DNA of 64,000 bases, from contig NZ_CP170633.1 of the NCBI RefSeq assembly GCF_042932805.1, forward strand, positions 3,100,001-3,164,000. The letters run 5' to 3'. Source of the stretch: Ascidiaceihabitans sp029251465 (GTDB taxonomy: Bacteria > Pseudomonadota > Alphaproteobacteria > Rhodobacterales > Rhodobacteraceae). Both the position numbers and the translations under genes were made by a program. How positions within the stretch are numbered: position 1 is the stretch's first letter; each line of letters begins with the position of its first letter. The notes beneath the pieces are model-generated. The model was not told where the DNA came from. It searched no databases and saw only the letters and a list, made by a program, of their open reading frames with translations. Below, one piece after another: positions 35,577-44,295 of the stretch.

Positions 35577-37850
35577 CTACTGCTTGTCTTTGGCGGCGGC
35601 GTCCTCTGGCATGACATCTTGAACCGCTTGCGTTGCGGCGGCAGAGATCGCTGATTTGTCATCCTCCGTCAGGTTGGACGTGTCCATGGACGGCAGTGCA
35701 ACGCGGACTTCGCGGCGGGCAAATTCCAGACCGTTGGTTGCGAATTCTGCGTTCACGCGGTTAAAAATTTCCTTGCGCAGCGTGAATTGCGTGCCCGGTT
35801 TGGCCATGAATTTTCCGCGAAACACCATGCCCACATCATCGATTTCCAGCATGCCTTGGGATTTGAACGGTTGCAGAAAATCATCCGCGAATTCAGGGAC
35901 TGCCAGCATGTCCTGCCCGATCTTTTTAAAGATCTTTTTCACCTTGTTCGGGTCGGTTCCGAACGGCACGGTAAAGCGCAGTTTCATGATCACCCAGTCG
36001 CGCGAAAAGTTGGTGATTTTCGGGATTTCACCGTAGGGGATCGTGTGCACCGGCCCCTTGTGGTGGCGCAATTGCATCGAGCGGATCGAGATGTTTTCGA
36101 CCGTGCCCATGGTCCCGTCTACTGTGACATATTCACCGGTGCGAAAGGCATCATCGATCAGGAAAAAGATGCCGGACACGACGTCTGTCACCAGCTTTTG
36201 CGCGCCAAAGCCGATGGCCAAACCGACGATACCGGCACCGGCCAACAGCGGGGTCGTATCAACGCCGACATTGCCCAGACCCAGCAGGATAAACACCACC
36301 ACAATCGCCGCGCGGCTGACCCCCAGAATGAGCGGCAGGACTGTCGACAGGCGTGACCCACCTGCACCACCGCCGTCGCCACCGACCTCTTGGGCATCAG
36401 GGTCGTAACCTGCAGCGGTTTGTTCGGCCGCCAGTTTGCGGTTGATGTACAGCGACACCAATTCGTACAGCAGATAGCCGATCGACATGATCACGAGAAA
36501 TTCGATCATCGATGCGGCAAGCCGTGGGCCAACGCCAGCGGATGCGATGTTAGACGGGCTCATGCCCCAAAAACCTGCGATGCCGATAATGACCATTCCG
36601 AAAACAACGACGCGGCCGATGCGGATGTAGGACCGTTTTGCCGACAGATAGGCGCGCTCTGCGACCGGGCCTTCGCCGGTCATCGGGGGTGACAAATGGC
36701 GCACCAAACCGCGGATCAATGTGTCTAGTGCCGGTGCGAACAACATCAGCGTCATGGTTTTGTAATGCGGGTACGTGCCCAGCAATTCAAAGTTGCCATA
36801 GCTGACGACGATGTTGACCACCCACCACACGGCGATGATCACGAAGATCGCAAAATAGGGGTAAACGCGCGCGATGCGGTCCTCCATCACGCTGACGTCA
36901 GGGTGGCTGCCGCGCATCATGCTGACCGCGCCCGCACGGTACGTCCACATCAGCCACACCAGATAGACATGCATCGCCACGTTCAGCCAAAACGCCAGTC
37001 GCGTTTCAATTGATGGCACCCCGTAGATGTTGTGGAACTGGATGAACGCGCCTGAAAACCCCAGCAACATCGCGATCCAGAACTGGTGTTTGCAAAACGC
37101 GCGGGCGGTTGGTGAATCGACGTTCAATAAGCGGAATTCCGGGTTCAGCGGCGCGAAAAAGAAGAATGCAATGGCCAGTGCAAGCCTTGGGAAGCCGATC
37201 AGATAGGGGCCGATCAACGCGACAAGTGCGAAAACATTGTCAGGCAGGATGATCCGCCCGACAGTCTGGGCGACGATCACAAAGACGATCACCGACGCCA
37301 CTTGAGTGGTTAGCCGCTGCACCAACAACTGAATGACTTCGCGCAGTTGCAAATTTTCAGGGTCGGCTGGAGGCAGGACGCGCCAGTCTCTGGTAAAGCG
37401 GCGAAAGGCGATTTCGGCAAGCGCGCCGGCCCCAAAAACGATGACCATATAGCCCAGCGCCGTCAAAAGACCGATGCCGCCACCGATGCGTTCAAAGAAC
37501 GTGGAAAACGCGGTGAATTGACTGTTGTAAAGCACTGGCAGGCGATCGACCGGCAGCATGACGGATTTCGCTGCACCCGTTGTCGCGTGATAAAGGAACT
37601 CGGAAAAACCGGCGCTTTCTTGGGAACTGGATGCGACGGCCTGAGCGTTCAGTTGGTCCAGCAAAAGCGTGCGCACCTCGCTGTCAGACAGGCGCGACAT
37701 CAGCGCATTTGCAGTCTCGGTCGTTAGTGGATCCGGCAGCGTTGGCGTGGTGTCCACCGCCCCGCCAGTGCCAAGCATGATCTGGGCCTCGGCCGCAGCG
37801 CCCCACGTCAGAACAATCAAACAAAACGCCATAAGGGTACGTAAAAACAT
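35577..37850 (-). CDS. Large MscS-family mechanosensitive channel
   Basis: A 757-residue inner-membrane protein with an N-terminal signal-like segment, a periplasmic stretch of about 100 residues, then roughly ten hydrophobic spans. The C-terminal third is the MscS channel module: the pore helix LLAGAGIVGLAIGFGAQKLV with its Gly/Ala pattern, then SGIFFLIDDAFRTGEYVTVDG and the beta/alpha-beta vestibule. Such extended MscS proteins protect against osmotic downshock. It ends 4 bases from the convergent MttB-like gene. The Asp/Gly-rich loop before the channel (DPDAQEVGGDGGGAGG) is probably a flexible linker. Confidence 0.9.
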   Translation of the reverse strand: MFLRTLMAFCLIVLTWGAAAEAQIMLGTGGAVDTTPTLPDPLTTETANALMSRLSDSEVRTLLLDQLNAQAVASSSQESAGFSEFLYHATTGAAKSVMLPVDRLPVLYNSQFTAFSTFFERIGGGIGLLTALGYMVIVFGAGALAEIAFRRFTRDWRVLPPADPENLQLREVIQLLVQRLTTQVASVIVFVIVAQTVGRIILPDNVFALVALIGPYLIGFPRLALAIAFFFFAPLNPEFRLLNVDSPTARAFCKHQFWIAMLLGFSGAFIQFHNIYGVPSIETRLAFWLNVAMHVYLVWLMWTYRAGAVSMMRGSHPDVSVMEDRIARVYPYFAIFVIIAVWWVVNIVVSYGNFELLGTYPHYKTMTLMLFAPALDTLIRGLVRHLSPPMTGEGPVAERAYLSAKRSYIRIGRVVVFGMVIIGIAGFWGMSPSNIASAGVGPRLAASMIEFLVIMSIGYLLYELVSLYINRKLAAEQTAAGYDPDAQEVGGDGGGAGGSRLSTVLPLILGVSRAAIVVVFILLGLGNVGVDTTPLLAGAGIVGLAIGFGAQKLVTDVVSGIFFLIDDAFRTGEYVTVDGTMGTVENISIRSMQLRHHKGPVHTIPYGEIPKITNFSRDWVIMKLRFTVPFGTDPNKVKKIFKKIGQDMLAVPEFADDFLQPFKSQGMLEIDDVGMVFRGKFMAKPGTQFTLRKEIFNRVNAEFATNGLEFARREVRVALPSMDTSNLTEDDKSAISAAATQAVQDVMPEDAAAKDKQ

Positions 37851-37967
37851 CGGGCTGGCTCCTAAAGCTCGTTGTTTTCACTTTGATTGGGAAACCTGCA
37901 AAACTTCAAGTGTGAATGTTTTTTTGCCGTAGCCGCGGGTGCAAAGTGGATGGCCAATCGCGGGTGT

Positions 37968-38969
37968 CTACGTGTCGACCCGATACCGCGTCAGAAAGCT
38001 AAGCCGACCCTCGGATAGTTGTGGCATCGGTTCGTTGGCCCCGTGCCAACTGTCATTGCCGATTTGAAACGCGTAGGCCAAGTTCGGTTTGTAGTTCATC
38101 TTTTTGACGGTCTCGAACTGGTCGCCGTGTTTTTCAAACAACTCGGTGCCAGTGTCGAAGTTGCTTTTGTCCAAGGGAAAGTACATCTGGAATGTCACAA
38201 GCCCGCCGTTTTCACCATCAAGGTGGGGGCGAATGCGTGTGCCCGCGCGGTCCAGTTGAATGCGGGTGTGGGCCTTGCATTTGTCAGGCGGTGTCATCCC
38301 CAATTTGCTGAACAGCAGCGCAATGATCTGCGGCGATTGCATGACGCGGTCCATAGTCAGCCACACAAAACCGACGCGACGGTGCGCTGTGTCAAACGCG
38401 TTTGGCGAAATGGTTGTCTGGTATCTTTGATACCTGCCGTTCTGAAAATATTCGGGGCTGGGTATCGGTTTCAAATGGGTGATGTGCGGGGATGACAGCA
38501 GCAGACAAATGTACGTTTGTGCATCAAATACCGGATCAATCACAAAATGTGCGTAGGGCGTATGTTCAACGTGCGCGCGGTTCAAGGCATCAAGCATGAA
38601 CTTAAGGAGATGCGCGTAAAAATCATCCGCCGACAGCTGAAGCAAATCCAGCGCGCCGGCTTGGTCTTCGATTTCTTTGTTCCAGCGTCGGTGTATCCAT
38701 TCATCGGATCGTCGATCAACAGCATCCAAGAGCCCAACCAGAACGCTTTGCGCACCGTCCGTATCCGCCGTTTTCAGCTTGGCCAAAGCGCTTTGCAATT
38801 CGGTCTTCAGCTCTAAACTTCTGTTTTCTTCGAGCACGCGAAGGGCACTGTCTACAGACGAGACCGGCTCGGGTTTGCGTGGCCCCAGCGCCGTAAAAAA
38901 ATCAAAAAGCCTCTCGAAGGCGGCCCGTGGTGAATTGAATGCAATGCGGGCGTAGCGTTTGAGAAGCAC
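37968..38969 (-). CDS. Putative 2-oxoglutarate/Fe(II)-dependent oxygenase
   Basis: A 333-residue protein. The C-terminal ~100 residues show a plausible Fe(II)/2OG site: His249-x-Asp251 in RIRPHLDGENG, distal His309 in NDSWHG and Arg322 in EGRLSFLTRYR, with spacing typical of the double-stranded beta-helix oxygenases (prolyl or aspartyl hydroxylase type). The N-terminal part is helical and not recognised. Substrate unknown; hydroxylation of a protein or glycan component is possible. It lies between the MscS channel and the RTX protein, in the same orientation as both but with 100-base gaps. Confidence 0.6.
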   Translation of the reverse strand: MLLKRYARIAFNSPRAAFERLFDFFTALGPRKPEPVSSVDSALRVLEENRSLELKTELQSALAKLKTADTDGAQSVLVGLLDAVDRRSDEWIHRRWNKEIEDQAGALDLLQLSADDFYAHLLKFMLDALNRAHVEHTPYAHFVIDPVFDAQTYICLLLSSPHITHLKPIPSPEYFQNGRYQRYQTTISPNAFDTAHRRVGFVWLTMDRVMQSPQIIALLFSKLGMTPPDKCKAHTRIQLDRAGTRIRPHLDGENGGLVTFQMYFPLDKSNFDTGTELFEKHGDQFETVKKMNYKPNLAYAFQIGNDSWHGANEPMPQLSEGRLSFLTRYRVDT

Positions 38970-39088
38970 AATTTTAACCTATACAAAAACCAATGGCTTT
39001 CAGTGTCGTACGCACAGCCCCTAGGTTAAAGGGTTGGCGATAATACAATTATAAAGTGTGCTAAGTTTGTGCCACCAAAGAGGTGCGA

Positions 39089-39130
39089 TGACCGCCCCTG
39101 AATTTCAATTTCGAAGTTCAGGGGCGGTCA
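39089..39130 (-). terminator. Perfect 14-bp hairpin downstream of the RTX gene
   Basis: TGACCGCCCCTGAA (39089-39102) is exactly complementary to TTCAGGGGCGGTCA (39117-39130) around a 14-base loop. It begins 14 bases past the RTX protein stop on the minus strand. G+C-rich and strong, but without a clear U-tract, so it is either a terminator or an mRNA-stabilising structure. Confidence 0.6.
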
Positions 39131-39143
39131 AGTCTGTCGTAAT

Positions 39144-40526
39144 TTAGGCCGCAACGAACGCGATGTCTGCTTGCGTAATCGTTTCTGGCGCGGTGTTGTC
39201 GACGACAGCCAGATGCGTGCCCGTATCGGCAGCCCCCAGCCAAACGTCTGTTCCGCCATCGCTGTTGGCGACGATTGTCAGATCCTCGAACTCTGGCAAA
39301 GATGCAGATCCGCTTTGAATGACAAGCATGTCAGAAACTTCGAAATCGCGGATCACAACAGCGTCGGTGACCAGATCAGAGAACGTAAAGCTGTCGCTTC
39401 CGAGGCCCCCATACATGAAGTCGCCGCCGTCACCCAGCAACACGTCGTCGCCGATGCCGCCGTCCATGACGTCAACTTCGCCATCCTGACCGTCCAGAGT
39501 GTCGTTGCCCTGCTCGCCTTCCAACACGTCATTGCCAGACCCGCCGGAAATGTAGTCGTCATCGATGCCACCGAACAAATCATCGTCGCCGGCTTGGCCA
39601 TAGATTTCGTCGTTGTCGTCGGCGCCAAAGACTGTGTCGTTGCCAGCACCGGCGTAGACAGTGTCGTCGCCATTGTCAGGCAACAGGTCTGCGCCACCGA
39701 CGCCTGTTCCGTCATCTTCGATGTTCAGATTGTCCGGAAAGCTGGGATCAAGGCCTGCGTAAATCAGGTCATCGCCGTCTTTGCCGCGCAGCAGGTCATT
39801 GCCTTCGCCGCCGATGATCGTGTCATCGCCCGGGCCTGCATCAACAAAGTCGTCATCGAAACCGGCATCGATAAAATCTGCCTGTCCGCCTGCGCGAATA
39901 ACGTCGTCGTCGTCGCCAGTGATAATTGTATCGGACCCAGCGCCGCCGACAACCGTGTCAGCATCGTTGCTCACGTCATCGTCGCCCTCAAACAAGAACG
40001 GATATCCTTGATCTGGCAAGCCACCGTTGTCGGATGAGGTGTCGATCATGTCATCACCGCGTCCACCAACCGCAAGGTCGGATCCGTCAGAGCCGATGAT
40101 CGTGTCATCGCCGATGTTGCCGTGCAAAATGTCATCACCGATGTCGCCTTGGACAAGGTCGTTGCCCGGTCCGCCCATGACGCGATCGTTGCCAGCGTTT
40201 CCGCGGACGTCATCGTCGCCTTTGTTGCCTTGGACGACGTCATCATCGGTAAAGCCGCGCACCTCGTCGTTGCCATCGTTGCCGAACAACAAGTCGGCGC
40301 CTTCGTAGCCATCAACAGTATCGTCGCCCGTGCCGCCACGGATTGTGTCGTCGCCTGCGTCGCCATCTAGGATGTCATTGCCCGCGAACCCTTGCAAAAG
40401 ATCGTCACCGTCATTTGCAGAAACGCGATCATCTTGATCCGTTCCTTGAATGTCGTCGTCCTCGGTCGAGCCGACGTAAAGTGTGCCAACCGCCAAAGCG
40501 CCCAGCATGGATAAAAGTACCAGCAT
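39144..40526 (-). CDS. RTX-type calcium-binding repeat protein
   Basis: A 460-residue acidic protein. Residues 1-18 are hydrophobic (a signal or anchor segment), then most of the chain is a run of degenerate nonapeptides of the form GGxGxDxUx (for example GGTGDDTVDG, GGPGNDLVQG, GGEGNDLLRG), the parallel beta-roll repeats that bind calcium outside the cell. The last ~80 residues (SDSFTFSDLVTDAVVIRDFEVSD and after) resemble the C-terminal cap/secretion region of type I-secreted RTX proteins. No type I secretion genes lie beside it and no catalytic domain is seen, so a structural or adhesin-like role is more likely than a toxin. Confidence 0.85.
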   Translation of the reverse strand: MLVLLSMLGALAVGTLYVGSTEDDDIQGTDQDDRVSANDGDDLLQGFAGNDILDGDAGDDTIRGGTGDDTVDGYEGADLLFGNDGNDEVRGFTDDDVVQGNKGDDDVRGNAGNDRVMGGPGNDLVQGDIGDDILHGNIGDDTIIGSDGSDLAVGGRGDDMIDTSSDNGGLPDQGYPFLFEGDDDVSNDADTVVGGAGSDTIITGDDDDVIRAGGQADFIDAGFDDDFVDAGPGDDTIIGGEGNDLLRGKDGDDLIYAGLDPSFPDNLNIEDDGTGVGGADLLPDNGDDTVYAGAGNDTVFGADDNDEIYGQAGDDDLFGGIDDDYISGGSGNDVLEGEQGNDTLDGQDGEVDVMDGGIGDDVLLGDGGDFMYGGLGSDSFTFSDLVTDAVVIRDFEVSDMLVIQSGSASLPEFEDLTIVANSDGGTDVWLGAADTGTHLAVVDNTAPETITQADIAFVAA

Positions 40527-41015
40527 TTTCGTTCCCCCTCAGGTAGTGGTGTTACCCTCAGCGCATTTCCCCAAACGCACTGAACACCGAAATCGTTTAC
40601 GTAAATTTATTATTCAAAAGCGTAGAATGGCGGACAATGTGAACTGTTTGATGACGGCTGCGCAAAAATGTCAGCGTCTGGGTTCGTCAAATGGCCGCTA
40701 TTTTGTATGTCTAAAATGCTCTTAAATTTTACCGTGTGCAGGCAGGGTGGCTGGAAATATTCGGCAAGTAAAGCGGTCAAATCGGTGTTTGGTAAACAAC
40801 TGCACGGCACTTTTCCACCATGTCGAGAATTTCTACTTTAGCGTACATCCTGATTGGCCGAAGACATCCAAAACCCGCGCAGGAAACCTGTTTCCCAGTG
40901 GGGATTCGCCCACGAACATTGGCCGGTCTCGCAGCATTTTCGCGATCACCACAAACAGATGGTAATTTCAAGATGTCCGGTGCAGGCTTGCGGCGTCAAA
41001 TGTGGGGTGCACGCT
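40527..41015. other. 489-base intergenic region without a supported gene
   Basis: Lies between the RTX protein start and the EamA transporter start, which are divergent. It is AT-rich near the RTX start and contains the palindrome TTTACGTAAA at 40596-40605. Short open frames on both strands have no ribosome site or recognisable composition. It probably holds promoters for both flanking genes. Confidence 0.5.
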
Positions 41016-41867
41016 GTGGAACTGACTGTCTTTGTCGCCGTGATACTGGCCGCCATGCTTCATGCCACTTGGAATGCGATGGTAAAGGGCGACGGTGACA
41101 AGCACCTTGCCATGGCAGCCGTGGTGATCGGCCAAGGCGTTTTTGCAGCACCTGTTCTAGCGTTCGTGCCGGTGCCAGATGCGTCCAGCTATCCGATGCT
41201 CGTCGCTGGCATTGTACTGCATCTGGGCTATCAATTCTTTCTGCTCGCGGCCTACCGCGTCGGTGATCTTACCCAAGTTTATCCGCTGGCCCGTGGCAGC
41301 GCGCCGCTGATTGTTGCGGGCGTTTCCGTCCTGTTTCTTGGCGTCGTTTTGGAACCGGTCCAGATCGGAGCCATCGTGCTGATCGGGTTGGGGATCATTT
41401 CGTTGGCGCTGGTGCGTCGTGTCGATGGCGGTGCCAATCGCAACGCCGCTGGCTTTGCTCTGGCGACGGGGTGTTTCATCGCATCCTATTCGCTGGTGGA
41501 CGGATTGGGTGCGCGACAGGCGGGGACGGCCCTTGGGTTTTACGGGTGGCTGGCGATTGGCAATGCCATTGTATTCATCGCTATCACTGCGCTGACCCGG
41601 CCAGAAACCCTGCGAAATGTGCGGCGCAAAGGCATGCGGGTGCTGTTGATTGGCGGGGGTGCATCCTACGCCGCATACGCCTTGGTTGTCTGGTCATTCA
41701 CCCAAGCCCCCATCGCGCTGGTCACCGCGTTGCGCGAAACATCGATCGTCTTTGCCCTGCTGATTGGCGTGTTTGTCCTGCGCGAAAAGCTGGACCTGGC
41801 AAAGGTTTTATCCACGCTGCTAACCCTGATCGGCGCAGTGCTTTTGCGTTTTGGGCGGTCTTCGTGA
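41016..41867 (+). CDS. EamA-family (DMT) transporter
   Basis: About 283 residues with around ten hydrophobic spans in two EamA repeats (VAVILAAMLHATWNAMVKGDGDKHLAM; GASYAAYALVVWSFTQAPIALVTALRETS). Predicted inner-membrane metabolite exporter, substrate unknown. I favour the GTG at 41016 (MELTVFVAV); another GTG lies three codons upstream, and a longer in-frame reading from 40854 adds a hydrophilic, unconserved leader. It converges on the ArsR-type regulator. It is not closely similar to the other DMT protein at 16678. Confidence 0.82.
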   Translation: MELTVFVAVILAAMLHATWNAMVKGDGDKHLAMAAVVIGQGVFAAPVLAFVPVPDASSYPMLVAGIVLHLGYQFFLLAAYRVGDLTQVYPLARGSAPLIVAGVSVLFLGVVLEPVQIGAIVLIGLGIISLALVRRVDGGANRNAAGFALATGCFIASYSLVDGLGARQAGTALGFYGWLAIGNAIVFIAITALTRPETLRNVRRKGMRVLLIGGGASYAAYALVVWSFTQAPIALVTALRETSIVFALLIGVFVLREKLDLAKVLSTLLTLIGAVLLRFGRSS

Positions 41868-41984
41868 GGGAATGCAAAACGACGAGGTCATGTGCGGCAA
41901 ACATTGAAAATCGTCGCCTTGTCGGCGAGGCTGGCCAGAGTTTTGTCTTTTGGGCCCAGCTACATCTGGCCCCGCAATACCGCC

Positions 41985-42665
41985 CTAGAACCGGCACCAA
42001 TTCATCAAAGCGCGTTCACCATCGGCTTCAAACGAAAGGGTTCGACTGGTTCCGTCGCGACTGACCCATCCCGAATTCAAGGCGTGGCTCAAAACGGCTG
42101 CGCCGACAGCACCCCCTAGATGATGTCGCCGTTCCGACCAGTCAATGCATGAGCGACAAAGAGGGCGTTTGTTCTTTTCCAGATTGTCCAAATCAATGCC
42201 GCGCGCCTTCAAAAACACCCGCCCACGCCCACTGAGCGTGATCACGTCGTTTTCCCACGCGAGCACACCATTCTTCAACCAGGTTTCAAACAACGTCACC
42301 GCAGACTTTCCGGCAAGATGATCGTAACAAGACCGCGCCGTCCGCATTGCTTCGTTCTTTGGGCCCGGCTTGGTGCGCATATGACCCGCACGCGACGCCA
42401 CGATGACCAAAGCTTCGATTGCATGCGCGACATCCGCGTCCGCGATGCAGAAATACTTGTGGCGACCTTGTTTTGTTGCGGTGATCAAACCGCTTGCGGA
42501 CAATTTGGCCAAGTGAACGCTCGCTGTTGCTGGAGTCACGCCTGCTTCGTTAGCTAATTCGGTTGCAGTCAAATGCATGCCCGACATCAAAGCCATCAGC
42601 ATATTTGCACGCGCGGGGTCGCCCATCAGGGCCGCGGGTAACGATATATCAGGGCCTTCTTTCAT
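41985..42665 (-). CDS. ArsR-family winged-helix transcriptional regulator
   Basis: Residues 8-90 form an ArsR-type winged helix: LMGDPARANMLMALM, LTATELANEAGVTPATASVHLAKLSASGLI and KQGRHKYFCI. The C-terminal ~130 residues are a non-standard extension with a CRSC pair near residue 170 that might bind metal or sense redox state; the family's usual helix-3 or helix-5 Cys sites are not evident. The gene is divergent from a LysE-type exporter with a 73-base shared promoter, so it probably controls that exporter. Confidence 0.85.
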   Translation of the reverse strand: MKEGPDISLPAALMGDPARANMLMALMSGMHLTATELANEAGVTPATASVHLAKLSASGLITATKQGRHKYFCIADADVAHAIEALVIVASRAGHMRTKPGPKNEAMRTARSCYDHLAGKSAVTLFETWLKNGVLAWENDVITLSGRGRVFLKARGIDLDNLEKNKRPLCRSCIDWSERRHHLGGAVGAAVLSHALNSGWVSRDGTSRTLSFEADGERALMNWCRF

Positions 42666-42738
42666 AGTTAGATCAGAGACGAAGTATATCTCGCGGTCAA
42701 CCTGTTAGTGTCCTGTAAGCACCTTCAGGAGATGACGC

Positions 42739-43380
42739 ATGACCGACTTTACCCTCTACCTTCCCGGTATCCTTTTGGCCTACGCCGCGTTCTTGCTGGC
42801 CATCGCCAGTCCCGGCCCCAATATCCTGGCCGTCATCGGCACGTCGATGAGTGTCGGGCGCACGTCAGGGATCGCACTGGCCCTCGGCATTGCAACAGGG
42901 TCATTTACCTGGGCTGTCATGACGGTCATCGGGTTGTCGGCACTGTTGTCTCAGTACGCCGTCGCACTGGTTGTCATCAAGATATTCGGTGGGCTGTATC
43001 TGTTATGGCTGGCCTATAAATCCTTCAAATCCGCGGCCTCGAATCACGATATCGAAGCCAACGAATTGGCAGGAGGCACGAGAACGCCGTTGGGATACGC
43101 CAAGCGCGGATACATCATTCAGATGACCAACCCAAAGGCTGCCCTTGCATGGATCGCGATCATCTCGCTTGGGCTAACGGACGGTGCGCCGCATTGGGTT
43201 GGCATGGTGATCGTGCTTGGCACATTCATGCTCTCGATCATCATCCATGTGCTTTATGCCGTGGCCTTTTCCACACCGATAATGGTGCGCCTTTACGGCA
43301 AGGCACGCCGCGGAATCCAGGGCGTTCTGGGTGCCTTCTTTGCCTACGCAGGTCTGCGTTTGCTGATCAGTCGGAATTGA
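42739..43380 (+). CDS. LysE/RhtB-family amino-acid exporter
   Basis: A 213-residue protein with five or six hydrophobic spans and the family signature SPGPNILAVIGTSMSVGRTSGIALALGIATG near the N-terminus, followed by FGGLYLLWLAYKSF and MTNPKAALAWIAIISL. Exports amino acids or homoserine lactone-like compounds in this family; the substrate is not inferable. An AGGAG ribosome site precedes the ATG. Divergent from the ArsR-type regulator, which is its likely repressor, and followed 34 bases later by an unrecognised gene. Confidence 0.9.
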   Translation: MTDFTLYLPGILLAYAAFLLAIASPGPNILAVIGTSMSVGRTSGIALALGIATGSFTWAVMTVIGLSALLSQYAVALVVIKIFGGLYLLWLAYKSFKSAASNHDIEANELAGGTRTPLGYAKRGYIIQMTNPKAALAWIAIISLGLTDGAPHWVGMVIVLGTFMLSIIIHVLYAVAFSTPIMVRLYGKARRGIQGVLGAFFAYAGLRLLISRN

Positions 43381-43414
43381 TGGTTTCCCCTAATTTACCG
43401 AAAAAGGACGCAAC

Positions 43415-44080
43415 ATGCTGATGAATTATCTCTACGCTAACTTCCTCGAAGAAGAGGCATTTGTGGCGATCAAGGAGACAACCCGTGATGCACTGACGGC
43501 ATTGACCCAAGCGCGTGTTTTCCCAGCCCCGTCGTATGTCTATGCCTGCAAAGGATCATCAGTGTCCTTTGTCAGCAGCGTTCATGACGATGCCACCTAC
43601 CGCTTTCATTTAAAAGGCCATTCTGCGTGGTTCGAAAGCGTCGTACAGCTTGAACTCGCAACCGAAGATCACGCCCGACAGCATTTCGCCAGCCGTTACG
43701 ATGACGCAAAACGGATGTTCTTTGCGAACGGCCTCGGGCAGGAATTGTCAAAGGTCGCTCCGGACATTCGACAGCAATTTGACACTGATCATGCAAAAGC
43801 AACATGGGACCATTTTTTGAACGGGGTTTATGGCGTCTGCACCCGTGATGGTCAGCCCGAGTCTGTTTTCAAAAAGCAGGCCCTCGTCATGTTCATTGAT
43901 CATTCCGTGGCCAATGGGCCAATGCATTCGTCACAGGTGCAACTTCAACGCCTTGAGAGAGCAGTCGCAGCGTTGGACGAGGTCGAATCTGATTTTGCCC
44001 CCCATGAAGTATCTCAAACGTCACGGCAACGCTGCATCATTGATGTCAGAACCAACATTCTTGGCAAGATCGCTGCATAA
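43415..44080 (+). CDS. Protein of unknown function, possibly DUF6058-like
   Basis: A 221-residue soluble, mostly helical protein preceded by an AAGGA ribosome site. The N-terminal part (YLYANFLEEEAFVAIKETTRDALTALTQARVFPAPSYVY) looks like a small helical domain of the kind seen in DUF6058 proteins, but I am not certain. HSAWFESVVQLEL and WDHFLNGVYGVCTRDG are other distinctive segments. No signal peptide or membrane span. It lies 34 bases after the LysE exporter and is probably in the same transcript, which may hint at a link with an exported amino acid or product. Confidence 0.65.
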   Translation: MLMNYLYANFLEEEAFVAIKETTRDALTALTQARVFPAPSYVYACKGSSVSFVSSVHDDATYRFHLKGHSAWFESVVQLELATEDHARQHFASRYDDAKRMFFANGLGQELSKVAPDIRQQFDTDHAKATWDHFLNGVYGVCTRDGQPESVFKKQALVMFIDHSVANGPMHSSQVQLQRLERAVAALDEVESDFAPHEVSQTSRQRCIIDVRTNILGKIAA

Positions 44081-44082
44081 AA

Positions 44083-44101
44083 GGGCGTGTGCGCCACGCC
44101 C
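44083..44101 (+). terminator. Hairpin after the unknown gene
   Basis: GGGCGTG-TGCGC-CACGCCC forms seven G+C-rich pairs 3 bases after the stop codon at 44078-44080. No U-tract follows, so confidence in termination is limited. Confidence 0.45.
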
Positions 44102-44115
44102 CGAATACAAAGCTA

Positions 44116-44295
44116 TCAAGTGTCGACCAAACAGGGGCCAAACACCAATCCGACCACGGCGCACGCAATGGACGCCATGCTTGGCGACAATTCTGGCGCG
44201 GTCTTGCCCCGCGAGAGTTCATCCCGCAAGGCATGGACCAACGCCAAGTGCCGTTCAACAGCTGCTGTGATCAGCGGATGCGCTTGAGAAAGCCG
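44116..44295 (-). other. Short unassigned open frame, possible small protein or remnant
   Basis: A minus-strand frame of 59 codons, open from 44295 to a stop at 44116, reads with a protein-like composition (AVERHLALVHALRDELSRGK, then SMASIACAVVGLVFGPCLVDT). There is no ATG; a TTG could start a ~40-residue product. It overlaps the end of the CmcI-like gene. It may be a small downstream gene of the glycan operon, a gene remnant or chance. Confidence 0.2.

Noticed and set aside
39144..40526. RTX toxin or secreted protease
   Set aside because: Only calcium-binding repeats and a cap are visible; there is no catalytic or pore-forming domain and no adjacent secretion genes.
40596..40605. TTTACGTAAA palindrome upstream of the RTX gene as an operator
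   Set aside because: A single 10-base palindrome in AT-rich DNA with no nearby regulator is weak evidence, so it is only mentioned in the intergenic entry.
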